Both the position numbers and the translations under genes were made by a program. A stretch of 49,242 bases of DNA, from positions 1-49,242 of the forward strand of contig NZ_LCYG01000054.1 in the NCBI RefSeq assembly GCF_001017175.1, read 5' to 3'. Shown here piece by piece: positions 18,268-26,378 of this stretch. Source of the DNA: Microvirga vignae (lineage in GTDB: Bacteria; Pseudomonadota; Alphaproteobacteria; Rhizobiales; Beijerinckiaceae). Below the pieces are notes generated by a model, which searched no databases, had not been told where the DNA came from, and saw only the letters and a list, made by a program, of their open reading frames with translations. Position 1 is the first letter of the stretch. Each line of letters opens with the position of its first letter.

Positions 18268-19515
18268 TCAGAACCGATTCACACGATATGGCTTGAGATC
18301 GATGGGAGGCTCGACGCCCGTAACAAGGTCAGCAATGAGGCGGCCGGTCGTGGCTGCATAGGTGAGGCCAAGGTGTCCATGTCCCGTGGCGTAGAACACG
18401 CCGTGGTGCTTCGCGGACGGGCTGATGATGGGAACCGTATCCGGCAGCGCAGGACGGTGCCCCATCCATTCGGTGACCTCATTGGCGCGGAGTTCGGGCA
18501 GAGCTTCCCTCGCTCGCTTCACCAGGACCTTCGCCCGCCGGTAGTCTGGAGCGGCATCAAGGCCAGCCATCTCCACCGTACCGCCGACACGGATTCCTCC
18601 GGCGGTGGGAGTGACCATGAACGCCCTTGCCGGCCATATGATAGAATGGCGCATTGAGATGCCGGGATCCATGATCTGGGTATGGTAGCCGCGCTCCGTT
18701 TCGAGCGGGATCGGTTCGCCGAGTAGGCGGGATAGTCTGCCGGTATGAGCGCCCGCGCAAAGCACGGTTTGTGAAGCGTCGATGGAACGGCCGTCCTTGA
18801 GGCGGACAGCCCTGACGCCGTCGCTTCTGTCGAAGCCCACGACCTCGCCTTGCTCGATCCGTCCGCCCAACGACAGGAATTTCTCGCTGAGTTTCAGCAC
18901 GAGCTGGTAGGGATCCCTGATAGAGCGGTTGTCGGGAAAGAGGACCGTCTTGGCGATCTTCGTCGTCAGCGCTGGTTCCAGGTCACGAATGGCATTGCCG
19001 CCAAGAATTTCGTGCCGGAAGCCGAACCGTTCCAGAACCTCGATATGTTCCCGGTCGGCGCGGAATTCGGCTTCGTCTGCATAGAGACTGAGACATCCCT
19101 CGGCGCTGAGCATGTCGCTAAGGCCCGTCGCTTTGAGAAGGAACCCGAGGTCCTCATGGACACGATAGCAAAGGACCGCACCGGCGGCCTCCAGTTCCCG
19201 GACGCGGGAGGGACGGCTCGCTTCCAGGAAACGCAGGAACCAAGGAGAGAGCCTTGGCAGATAGGACGGCCTGATCCTCACCGGCCCTTCCGGGTCGAGC
19301 AGCCACTTTGGCATCTGGGCCCAGATCGAGGGCCGGGAGGCCGGCATGAACTCCGTCACCGCTATGCTGGCCATGTTCCCGTACGACGCGCCCTGCCCCG
19401 GAGCGCCCCGGTCGATCAGGACGACGTTGCGCCCACGACGTTGAAGCTCGAACGCGATGGCGACGCCGATGATGCCGGCGCCTACAACCACGACATGGCC
19501 CATGGTGTTGCTCAT
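18268..19515 (-). CDS. FAD-dependent D-amino acid dehydrogenase-like oxidoreductase
   Basis: A 415-residue DAO-superfamily flavoprotein. VVGAGIIGVAIAFELQRRG is the FAD-binding Rossmann motif and YATGHGHLGLTYAATTG the C-terminal FAD segment. It resembles DadA and the D-hydroxyproline dehydrogenases of hydroxyproline catabolism, which oxidise cis-4-hydroxy-D-proline to a pyrroline carboxylate. Its ATG overlaps, as ATGA, a TGA in the frame that the upstream racemase gene would use if a small indel were corrected, pointing to original translational coupling. Located between two racemase-fold genes, it is the likely oxidase of the D-imino acid they form. Confidence 0.88.
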   Translation of the reverse strand: MSNTMGHVVVVGAGIIGVAIAFELQRRGRNVVLIDRGAPGQGASYGNMASIAVTEFMPASRPSIWAQMPKWLLDPEGPVRIRPSYLPRLSPWFLRFLEASRPSRVRELEAAGAVLCYRVHEDLGFLLKATGLSDMLSAEGCLSLYADEAEFRADREHIEVLERFGFRHEILGGNAIRDLEPALTTKIAKTVLFPDNRSIRDPYQLVLKLSEKFLSLGGRIEQGEVVGFDRSDGVRAVRLKDGRSIDASQTVLCAGAHTGRLSRLLGEPIPLETERGYHTQIMDPGISMRHSIIWPARAFMVTPTAGGIRVGGTVEMAGLDAAPDYRRAKVLVKRAREALPELRANEVTEWMGHRPALPDTVPIISPSAKHHGVFYATGHGHLGLTYAATTGRLIADLVTGVEPPIDLKPYRVNRF

Positions 19516-20587
19516 GATGTTTCCTGCTCTCGGACAGTGCGTGGCACGGCGTGCAAACGGCGGTCATCCACGTGTCGGCCACGGTAAAACCTTCGGGGTA
19601 AGGGTCCGTCGGATCCATGCCCATCTGATAAAGACCCGTGATCCATGCCTGACCAGTGATCGCCGGTATGACGGCGCTGTACTTTCCGACAGTTGCCAGA
19701 CCATCGATCGTGCAGATGAAGCGGCTCCCGGTGATCGACTCGTGGATGAGGGTGTCGCCGGACTCCATGAGACCCTTGGTATGAAGCAGGGCCAGTCTGG
19801 CCGACGAGCCGGTTCCGCATGGCGAGCGGTCGCAGCGGCCCGGTGACACGACTACGCAGTTTCTCGAGATCAGTTGGCCATTTGCTCGGCGAAGCGGTCC
19901 CATGAACTGCGTGTTCGTTATTCCCGGTATGGCAGGGTTTTCGGGATGCTCGACGGCGAGCTGTTGCACTGCTGCAGATTTGATTTTCTGCCCGTTCTCG
20001 CACAACTCACGTGCTTCAGAAGGCCCAATCGAGAAACCGAGCTCGGCGGCGTCGACCATCGCGTAAGTCATTCCACCGTAGACGATGTCGACCCTGACGG
20101 TGCCGAGACCAGCGACTTCAATGTGACGATCGACATAGTAGCAAAATGCGGGCCGGTTCACGAGCCGGACGCCTGTCACCTTCCCGTTGGAGCATTCGCA
20201 ACGGACCTTGATCAAGCCCGCGGGAGACTCGAGAGTCAACTCGGTTACGGGCTCTTTCATCGGCAGGATACCGGTTTCGAGAAGGACCGTCGCCACGCAC
20301 ATCGTATTCGAGCCCGACATCGCCGGATACTCGGTCGTTTCGAGGATCACATATCCCATGTCGGCATCGGGGTGATTGGAAGGGAGGACGATGTTGGCAT
20401 TGTGCCAGACCGCTCCCCGAGGCTCGAACAGGACCATCTTCCGGATATCGTCCATGTGGGTTTCGAGATAGACGCGCTTGTCGAACATCGTTTCGCCGGG
20501 AACCTGTCCGACGCCTCCGATGATCACTTTGCCGCTTTCTCCTTCCGCATGACAGTCAACCACGGACAGGACTTTATTGAAGCGCAT
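19154..20587 (-). CDS. Proline racemase-fold enzyme (hydroxyproline epimerase type), copy 2, abnormally extended C-terminus
   Basis: The ATG at 20587 follows a GGAG site. Residues 1-345 form a complete proline racemase-fold enzyme with Ser91 in YPAMSGSN and Cys257 in DRSPCGTGSSA, the same Ser/Cys pair as copy 1. Homology ends near ADTWMT (Trp340, about position 19568), where family members stop, but this frame runs on for about 130 Arg/Gly-rich residues inside the next gene in another frame. In the +1 frame a TGA at 19512-19514 overlaps the next ATG, the usual operon layout. A one-base indel between about 19515 and 19565, or a sequence error, is the simplest explanation. The enzyme domain itself is intact; function as hydroxyproline 2-epimerase is inferred. 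Confidence 0.8.
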   Translation of the reverse strand: MRFNKVLSVVDCHAEGESGKVIIGGVGQVPGETMFDKRVYLETHMDDIRKMVLFEPRGAVWHNANIVLPSNHPDADMGYVILETTEYPAMSGSNTMCVATVLLETGILPMKEPVTELTLESPAGLIKVRCECSNGKVTGVRLVNRPAFCYYVDRHIEVAGLGTVRVDIVYGGMTYAMVDAAELGFSIGPSEARELCENGQKIKSAAVQQLAVEHPENPAIPGITNTQFMGPLRRANGQLISRNCVVVSPGRCDRSPCGTGSSARLALLHTKGLMESGDTLIHESITGSRFICTIDGLATVGKYSAVIPAITGQAWITGLYQMGMDPTDPYPEGFTVADTWMTAVCTPCHALSESRKHHEQHHGPCRGCRRRHHRRRHRVRASTSWAQRRPDRPGRSGAGRVVREHGQHSGDGVHAGLPALDLGPDAKVAARPGRAGEDQAVLSAKALSLVPAFPGSEPSLPRPGTGGRRCGPLLSCP

Positions 20588-20732
20588 CGATCTGGCTCCA
20601 TGTTGTACGCACGATTTCGTCTTTCGAGACGGGAACCTGGCTGCGACTACGGGAACGAGCTGAAAATGCATACGCTTACCTAAGGCATTGGCACAGGCAG
20701 CTCTCCTGCACCAATGCTCTCGACGGCCGCGT

Positions 20733-21608
20733 TCAGCCGAGTACCGGTTCCATTGCCTTCCTGAAGGCCGCCTTCTCTTCGCTGGTCAGTTCAAGCAATG
20801 GCTTGCGGCCGACGCCGACGGGCGTTCCGGCCAGTTCGCAGCCATACTTCACCTTCTGGACGAACTTGCCGCTTTCGAGGCTCGACATTGCCCCATAGAT
20901 CACCTGCATCTTGTCACGTGCCGCAAGCCAGTCGCCGGCCTCGATGATGTTGACGAGATCGACGCAGGCCTTGGCCATGCAATTCGCCGGACCGCAGATC
21001 CAGGACGTCGCGCCCCAGAGATAAAAGTCGAGTGTCTGATCGTCGGAGCCGTTAGTCACCTGATAGCGGTCACCGTAGCGCGACCGGATATCGATGGCCC
21101 GCAGAAGATTGCCGCTCGATTCCTTGATGCCGAGGATGCGGGGATTGTCGACGAAGGCATCGAGCACGTCGAGGCCGACCTCCACGCCGACTTTCGGCGG
21201 ATAGTTGTAGAGCACGATATTGACGTCAACCGCATCGAGGACCGACTGGTAATGCGCGATGAGCTCGTTCGGGGCCGGCGTGGCGTAGAACGGCGACGAC
21301 AAAAGCACGGTATCATACCCGATGGCCCGGGCACGCTTGGTGTGCTCGATGACCTCCCAGGTCGAACCGGCATTCGTGCCAGCGATCAGGAGTTCGTCCT
21401 TGTTGGCGAATTCCTTGACGAACTGGAGAACCGATACCCGCTCGTCCGAGGTCAAAGCGTTGTACTCGCCGGTCGACCCGCAGGGAACCCAGCCGGAAAC
21501 CCCGTCAGCGCGGAGTTTCGTCAGCAGCTTTTCGAAAGCCTTGAAGTCGATTTCGCCGTCAGCATCGAAGGGCGTGACGAGGGCCGGCATGACGCCTTTG
21601 AGTCTCAT
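20733..21608 (-). CDS. DapA-family lyase/deaminase (dihydrodipicolinate synthase-like)
   Basis: About 291 residues of the DHDPS/N-acetylneuraminate lyase TIM-barrel family. GSTGEYNAL is the substrate carboxylate-binding loop, YNYPP carries the conserved Tyr, and the Schiff-base Lys is in LGIKESSGN. In hydroxyproline operons a DapA-family enzyme deaminates the pyrroline-4-hydroxy-2-carboxylate made by the D-hydroxyproline dehydrogenase; lysine biosynthesis is improbable in this context. The ATG at 21608 is chosen because AGGAG lies seven bases before it. It sits between the ABC permease genes and racemase copy 2. Confidence 0.86.
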   Translation of the reverse strand: MRLKGVMPALVTPFDADGEIDFKAFEKLLTKLRADGVSGWVPCGSTGEYNALTSDERVSVLQFVKEFANKDELLIAGTNAGSTWEVIEHTKRARAIGYDTVLLSSPFYATPAPNELIAHYQSVLDAVDVNIVLYNYPPKVGVEVGLDVLDAFVDNPRILGIKESSGNLLRAIDIRSRYGDRYQVTNGSDDQTLDFYLWGATSWICGPANCMAKACVDLVNIIEAGDWLAARDKMQVIYGAMSSLESGKFVQKVKYGCELAGTPVGVGRKPLLELTSEEKAAFRKAMEPVLG

Positions 21609-21639
21609 GAGATTTCTCCTGTTCATGAAGTCGGTTGTT

Positions 21640-22305
21640 CTAGATCGCCAATTTCGCCAAGATCCTGCGCTCGACGAGGGAGACGGCCCGGGCGAGCGGA
21701 AATGCGATGATGAAGTAAATGAGCGCTACGATAGTGAGCACTTCGACGGGCCGCGCCGTATTGTTCGAGATGTTCTGGCCAATGAACATCAGGTCGGCGA
21801 TTCCAACTGCGGACACGAGAGCGCTTTCTTTGAAGAGGCTGACGCAGTTCGATAACAGCGTAGGGATGGCGCGCAGAACCGCCTGCGGAAGGATGACGCT
21901 GGTCACCTGAACCCGCCGGGGAAGGCCGAGCGCGATGCAGGCATCGAGCTGCTCGCGTCCAACCGACTTCAGCGACGCACGGAACGTCTCGCTGGTGATC
22001 GCCCCCATGTACAGGGTCAGAGCGATGATGCCTGACGCAAAGTTAGGCAACTCGACGCCGAGGATCAGCGGGAGGCAGAAGAAGATCCAGAACAACTGAA
22101 TCAACACCGGGGTGCCGCGGAAGAACTCGACGTACACGCTCGAGACGGCGCGCACGACTGCGCTACGCGACGTACGCGCAAGCCCAATAAGGAACCCTAA
22201 GGCGCATCCCAGCACGATGCAAATCAGGGTCAGCTGGATCGTCGTCCATAGGCCGAGCGCGAGTGCATTCTGGAACCGAGCGACAATGGAAAAATCGAGT
22301 TCCAT
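21640..22305 (-). CDS. Polar amino acid ABC transporter permease
   Basis: A 221-residue integral membrane protein of the HisM/GlnP type with about five hydrophobic helices. The cytoplasmic EAA-like loop that contacts the ATPase is visible as QLDACIALGLPRRVQVTSVI. It would dimerise with the permease encoded just upstream, with a gap of 10 bases, to form the import channel. It ends 31 bases before the DapA-like gene, linking uptake and catabolism in one operon. Confidence 0.9.
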   Translation of the reverse strand: MELDFSIVARFQNALALGLWTTIQLTLICIVLGCALGFLIGLARTSRSAVVRAVSSVYVEFFRGTPVLIQLFWIFFCLPLILGVELPNFASGIIALTLYMGAITSETFRASLKSVGREQLDACIALGLPRRVQVTSVILPQAVLRAIPTLLSNCVSLFKESALVSAVGIADLMFIGQNISNNTARPVEVLTIVALIYFIIAFPLARAVSLVERRILAKLAI

Positions 22306-22315
22306 GTTGAATCTC

Positions 22316-22978
22316 CTAGCTCATCAGCAGCTGGCGGCGGCGTTCGAGGTAGCCGACGATCTGGGTCACCGGGAAGGAGACGGCGAAATAGATGAGGGCG
22401 ACCACCGTGAAGGTCTCGATGGGCCGATAGGTCTCGGTCGCAAGCGATTTGCCCTGATACATGAGGTCTTGGATGGCCACGATGGCAACCAAAGCGCTCT
22501 GCTGAAAGATGCCGATGCCGTTCGTGAGGAGAACGGGAATGGAAGCCCGGAACGCCGTCGGGAGGACGATGTAAAGCACACGCTGGAACGGGTTGAGACC
22601 GAGCGCGATCCCAGCATCGAGCTGCTCGCGGGGAACTGCTTGAATCGCCGCGCGATAGGCTTCCGCATTGAACGCAGTCAGGTTGAGTCCAAGTGCCAGA
22701 ATGCCCATGGTCATCGAGTCGAGATAGACGTCGAACAGCATCGGCACGCAGTAGAAGAACCATACGATCTGAACGATTGCAGGCGTACAGCGGAAAAACT
22801 CGACGGACAGCATCGCGGGAAGCCGGATCGCTGCAATCCGGCTCATGATGAGAAGCGCGACCAGAAATCCGAAAGTCAGGCCGATTGCATTTGCCGCGAG
22901 CGTCAGCTCCAAGGTCACGATAAGGCCTTTGAGGAGTGGCTCGAACGAGACAGCATTGAAATTGAACGAATAGTTCAT
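22316..22978 (-). CDS. Polar amino acid ABC transporter permease
   Basis: A 220-residue HisM/GlnP-type permease paralogous to its downstream neighbour, with the ATPase-docking loop QLDAGIALGLNPFQRVLYIV. Together the two form a heterodimeric channel for the importer whose ATPase gene lies 9 bases upstream. Inner-membrane protein; substrate set by the binding protein at 23839-24669. Confidence 0.9.
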   Translation of the reverse strand: MNYSFNFNAVSFEPLLKGLIVTLELTLAANAIGLTFGFLVALLIMSRIAAIRLPAMLSVEFFRCTPAIVQIVWFFYCVPMLFDVYLDSMTMGILALGLNLTAFNAEAYRAAIQAVPREQLDAGIALGLNPFQRVLYIVLPTAFRASIPVLLTNGIGIFQQSALVAIVAIQDLMYQGKSLATETYRPIETFTVVALIYFAVSFPVTQIVGYLERRRQLLMS

Positions 22979-22987
22979 CTCCGTCTC

Positions 22988-23761
22988 CTACTGCCGGATA
23001 TGAAACACGCGATCGATGAAATCCCTCGTACGCTCTTCCTTCGGAGACCCCAGTACCTGTTCTGGCGGGCCGTCCTCCACCACGGCGCCGCCAGCACAGA
23101 AGATGACGCGAGACGCAATGTTCCTGGCAAACCACATGTCATGGGTCACGATCATCATCGGCATGTTCTGAGCGGCGAGCTGCAGGATGACCTGCTCGAC
23201 TTCCGCGACGAGTTCCGGGTCGAGAGCGGATGTCACCTCGTCGAACAACATAAGCTTCGGATCGAGCATCAGAGCACGAGCGATCGCCACGCGTTGCTTC
23301 TGACCGCCGGAAAGCTGGGCAGGATAGCTGTTGGCCTTCGCCGCGAGGCCGAAGCGCTCGAGGAGCGCCTGGGCGCGCTTGATCGCGATTTCCTTCTTCT
23401 CTCCTCGTACCTTGCATGGAGCGAGAATGAGGTTCTGGAGGACGCTCAGGTGGGGAAAGAGCGTATAGTGCTGGAACACCATGCCGATCGAACGCCGGAC
23501 CTCAGTGTCGATGATCGTCTTCTTGTCGCGACCTGCCGAGGATATGTAAGGCTTGCCCCCGAACGTGATCGACCCGCTGTCGATCTTTTCGAGGCCCATG
23601 ATCACGCGCAGGAGAGTGCTTTTCCCGCCACCGCTCGGGCCGATAACGACGACCCGCTCGCCTGGCTTCATCTCGATGTCTAGCCCTTTAAGCACCTGTA
23701 TATTCGGGCCGTAGCTCTTGTGAAGACTTTCAACTTTTACAAGTGGAGGACTGAATGACAT
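22988..23761 (-). CDS. Amino acid ABC transporter ATP-binding protein
   Basis: About 257 residues, GlnQ/HisP type. Walker A is GPSGGGKST, the signature is LSGGQ, Walker B is LMLFDE followed by VTSALDPE, and the switch His is in IVTHDMW. The second in-frame ATG (23761) is taken as start; the first is two codons earlier. It powers the two permeases encoded downstream. A stable hairpin separates it from the upstream binding-protein gene. Confidence 0.91.
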   Translation of the reverse strand: MSFSPPLVKVESLHKSYGPNIQVLKGLDIEMKPGERVVVIGPSGGGKSTLLRVIMGLEKIDSGSITFGGKPYISSAGRDKKTIIDTEVRRSIGMVFQHYTLFPHLSVLQNLILAPCKVRGEKKEIAIKRAQALLERFGLAAKANSYPAQLSGGQKQRVAIARALMLDPKLMLFDEVTSALDPELVAEVEQVILQLAAQNMPMMIVTHDMWFARNIASRVIFCAGGAVVEDGPPEQVLGSPKEERTRDFIDRVFHIRQ

Positions 23762-23797
23762 GGTCATGGCCGATCCTGAAAGTCAAAGCCGGAAAGG

Positions 23798-23831
23798 AGG
23801 AGCCGGTTGCCCGCAGGCCGAACCGGCTCCT
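23798..23831 (-). terminator. Intercistronic hairpin after the binding-protein gene
   Basis: AGGAGCCGGTT and AACCGGCTCCT form a perfect 11-bp stem with a 12-base loop in the 77-base gap between the binding-protein and ATPase genes. Hairpins at this place in ABC operons commonly reduce read-through or protect the upstream mRNA so that binding protein is made in excess. Confidence 0.7.
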
Positions 23832-23838
23832 GGGGGAG

Positions 23839-24669
23839 CTAGTTCGTGCCCTTGAGGACCTTGTCGGCAGCTTTGCGGATCAATTCATCCACGTGGCCGG
23901 TCGCGACTTTCTCTTCCAGGAAGATGTTCACGACCTCGACGTCGGCGGTCGACAACTGACGCGGCAGGCCGAACGCGACGCCCTGCTTGGCAAGGGCGGG
24001 CGTCGGATTCAACGCGACCCATTCGGGATTGGACTGGGTGAACAACAAGTTGGTATCGGAGGCATCAACAAGAATATCGGCGCGTTTCGAGACCACGGCG
24101 AGGCGGGTTTCGTCGTTGCCGGGGAGGCGCAGAACGGTTGCCTTTTTAACCGCGGCCGAGATCGCCTTGTCCTGGGCAGCTCCAGACATGACCGCGAGCG
24201 TGACGCCTTCCTTGTCGATGTCAGCGACGGACTTCGCGCCAGCAGGGATTTTTGGGTTGTTCTTGTTGTAGGCGAGAGAAATTTGATACTCCATCGCAGG
24301 AATGGAGAACTGCACCGCCATGGCACGCGGCGGGGTTCGATTCAGCGCCAGCGAAACGTCCCATTTGCCAGCCTGGAGACCAGCGACGATATTATCCCAG
24401 GTTGTGTCGACGAACTGCGGCTTGACCTTTAGAACCTCGGCGAGTTCGCGGCAGAGATCGGCGTAGAACCCGGAATACTCCCCTGTGGCGGGATCGCGCA
24501 TGACATAAGGCGGGGCAACGGCGGCGCCGCAACGCAAGGTGCCTGCCTTTTGGACACCCTGCCAGTAGCCTTCGGTAGTCTGTGCAAACGCGGCGGTCGT
24601 TGAAAGGCCTGCCATCAGGGCAAGCGCGGGCAGCGCCCGGGCAACGGGTGAAAGCATCGTTGAGAGCAT
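23839..24669 (-). CDS. Polar amino acid ABC transporter substrate-binding protein
   Basis: A 276-residue periplasmic binding protein of family 3 (SBP_bac_3). Residues 1-30 are a signal peptide (ALPALALMAGLSTTAAFAQ). The mature part shows the family pattern GTLRCGAAVAPPYVMRDPAT near the start and YSGFYADLCRELAEVL, then the second lobe with GAAQDKAISAAVK. It captures an amino-acid-like ligand for the importer; the operon suggests hydroxyproline or a related imino acid. The first gene of the operon, it lies 200 bases from the divergent GntR gene with GTCGAC repeats between. A second in-frame ATG lies four codons into the frame. Confidence 0.9.
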   Translation of the reverse strand: MLSTMLSPVARALPALALMAGLSTTAAFAQTTEGYWQGVQKAGTLRCGAAVAPPYVMRDPATGEYSGFYADLCRELAEVLKVKPQFVDTTWDNIVAGLQAGKWDVSLALNRTPPRAMAVQFSIPAMEYQISLAYNKNNPKIPAGAKSVADIDKEGVTLAVMSGAAQDKAISAAVKKATVLRLPGNDETRLAVVSKRADILVDASDTNLLFTQSNPEWVALNPTPALAKQGVAFGLPRQLSTADVEVVNIFLEEKVATGHVDELIRKAADKVLKGTN

Positions 24670-24746
24670 TTTCTTCCTCTTCCGAAATGCGCAAGCAGCG
24701 CGGTTCCAATGGCCGGTTAAGACCGATCTTCTGTTACTCTGTCCGT

Positions 24747-24791
24747 GTCGACTTTTTGTCGACTGAGTTAAGTTGTCGACACGCAGTCGAC
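24747..24791. promoter_or_regulatory. Twin GTCGAC-N5-GTCGAC operator in divergent promoter
   Basis: Four GTCGAC hexamers start at 24747, 24758, 24775 and 24786. They make two identical units, each GTCGAC-N5-GTCGAC (17 bp), separated by 11 bases. Within a unit the hexamers are 11 bp apart, one helical turn. The array lies between the start of the binding-protein gene and the divergent GntR gene. It is the natural candidate for cooperative binding of the GntR/FCD regulator controlling both directions. The sequence pattern is direct; the regulator assignment is inference. Confidence 0.75.
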
Positions 24792-24869
24792 AAAGTCAAG
24801 TGGAAATCGTACATTGCCGTCACAGGGTTTTTCTGGCCCTATGGGTCGGGTAATCGGGGAGAGACTTAA

Positions 24870-25589
24870 GTGTCTGACAGTTCAGAGGTTTCGCGCGCCA
24901 GGGGCAGCGGCCGGAAAAATGTCTACGAGACGCTGCGCAACGAGATTCTGACCTTGGCGCTGGCGCCGGGCCAGCTCCTTGACGAAACGACATTGGCTGA
25001 GCGGTTCAACATGTCCCGCTCGCCTATACGCGAGGCCCTCATCAGGCTTGCGGGTGACGAGCTTGTCGTCACGCTTCCGAACCGGAGCACGATCGTCGCA
25101 CCGATCGAGATCGCGACCTTCCCGAAGTATGTCGAGGCGCTCGACATTGCGCAGCGGATGAACACACGCTTGGCAGCGGCGCTCCGCACGGATGCAGACC
25201 TCAAGACTATCGCACGCCGCCAGAAGGAGTTCGAAGCTGCAGTCGGGACGGGAAACCACTTGCAGATGTCTGAGGCAAACAAGAAATTTCACATGGCAAT
25301 TGCTCATGCGGGCAGGAACCCGTACCTCGCCTCATTCTATGAGCGGCTGCTGAACCAAGGTCAGCGGATGCTCCATCTGCACTTCGAGTACTTGGAGCGG
25401 ACTCATGACGGCTATCTTCTGACCGACGAGCATCAATTGATGCTGGATGCAATCGCGGCAAAGAACGTCGACCTCGCGGATGAACTGGCGCACGCTCATA
25501 CCCGCCAATTCCAGGATAACTTCATCAGCTTCATGCGGGAGAACTACACGACCGATGTCTCACTGACTCCGTTGAAGGCAGCAGAATAG
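24870..25589 (+). CDS. GntR-family (FCD) transcriptional regulator
   Basis: About 239 residues from a GTG start with a GGGGAG site upstream. Residues 15-80 form the winged helix (VYETLRNEILTLALAPGQLL, then NMSRSPIREALIRLA); residues ~95-225 form an all-helical FCD ligand domain with the metal/ligand-binding pattern in ANKKFHMAIAHAG and TDEHQLMLDAI. FadR/VanR-type regulators of this class usually repress catabolic operons until a pathway compound binds. It faces the eleven-gene catabolic operon across the GTCGAC array and is followed by an SDR gene on the same strand. Confidence 0.9.
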   Translation: MSDSSEVSRARGSGRKNVYETLRNEILTLALAPGQLLDETTLAERFNMSRSPIREALIRLAGDELVVTLPNRSTIVAPIEIATFPKYVEALDIAQRMNTRLAAALRTDADLKTIARRQKEFEAAVGTGNHLQMSEANKKFHMAIAHAGRNPYLASFYERLLNQGQRMLHLHFEYLERTHDGYLLTDEHQLMLDAIAAKNVDLADELAHAHTRQFQDNFISFMRENYTTDVSLTPLKAAE

Positions 25590-25673
25590 CAAGACCGGAG
25601 ATGAGTATCGGCTTCCACGGTCTCAATGGGCGTGGAGGATATCAATGGATCTTCACATTATAGGTTTGTCGTC

Positions 25674-26378
25674 ATGGCATCAGAAAAAGTTGCAGTTGTC
25701 ACTGCGGGCGGAAGCGGCATGGGCGCCGCAACGGCGAAACGGCTTGCAGCCGAAGGCTATAAGATCGCTATTCTTTCATCATCGGGAAAAGGCGAGGCTC
25801 TGGCTCATGAGCTCGGGGGCGTCGGTGTAACCGGGTCGAACCAATCTAATGACGACCTCCGCAAGCTGGTCGACCTGACACTCTCGAACTGGGGTCGCAT
25901 CGATGTCCTCGTGAACAGTGCAGGTCATGGCCCCCGGGCGCCAATTCTGGAGATCAGCGATGAAGACTGGCACAAGGGCATGGACATTTACCTCATGAAC
26001 GTGATCCGGCCCGTGCGCCTTGTCACGCCGATTATGCAGGCACAGAAGTCCGGATCGATCATCAATATCTCGACTGCCTGGGCTTTCGAACCGTCGACGA
26101 TGTTTCCGACCTCCGCCGTTTTCCGCGCAGGACTCGCCTCCTTCACGAAGCTGTTTGCCGATACCTATGCGGCCGAAAACATCCGGATGAACAATGTCCT
26201 TCCGGGATGGATCGATAGTCTGCAGGCAACCGAAGAGCGCCGGCAGTCCGTTCCGATGCAACGGTATGGAAAGAGCGAGGAGATCGCTGCGACCATCGCC
26301 TTTCTCGCTTCAGAGGGTGCAGCGTATATCACAGGTCAGAACCTCCGCGTTGATGGTGGCCTGATGCGATCGGTCTGA
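25674..26378 (+). CDS. SDR family protein with substituted catalytic Tyr/Lys
   Basis: About 234 residues. The cofactor loop reads TAGGSGMG and NSAGHG marks the central strand; the end TGQNLRVDGGLMRSV is typical of SDRs. The catalytic region is unusual: the segment that should read Tyr-x3-Lys is TSAVFRAGLASF, so Ser/Arg seem to stand at those positions. It may be a non-classical SDR with altered chemistry or a non-catalytic binder. The ATG at 25674 gives the usual SDR start (ASEKVAVVTAGG); an upstream ATG at 25626 is possible. It follows the GntR gene by 84 bases and probably belongs to the same regulon. Confidence 0.82.
   Translation: MASEKVAVVTAGGSGMGAATAKRLAAEGYKIAILSSSGKGEALAHELGGVGVTGSNQSNDDLRKLVDLTLSNWGRIDVLVNSAGHGPRAPILEISDEDWHKGMDIYLMNVIRPVRLVTPIMQAQKSGSIINISTAWAFEPSTMFPTSAVFRAGLASFTKLFADTYAAENIRMNNVLPGWIDSLQATEERRQSVPMQRYGKSEEIAATIAFLASEGAAYITGQNLRVDGGLMRSV

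Noticed and set aside
20733..21608. Lysine-biosynthesis dihydrodipicolinate synthase
   Set aside because: Fold and motifs fit the DapA family, but the gene lies inside a catabolic operon with racemase, dehydrogenase and importer, so the deaminase/lyase role is more likely.
22112..23683. A long plus-strand open frame of about 520 codons
   Set aside because: It is the antisense shadow of the ABC permease and ATPase genes, which have clear motifs; high GC makes such shadows common.
24747..24791. CRISPR-like or iteron-like array
   Set aside because: Only four hexamers in two units of 17 bp in a divergent promoter; an operator explains them better.
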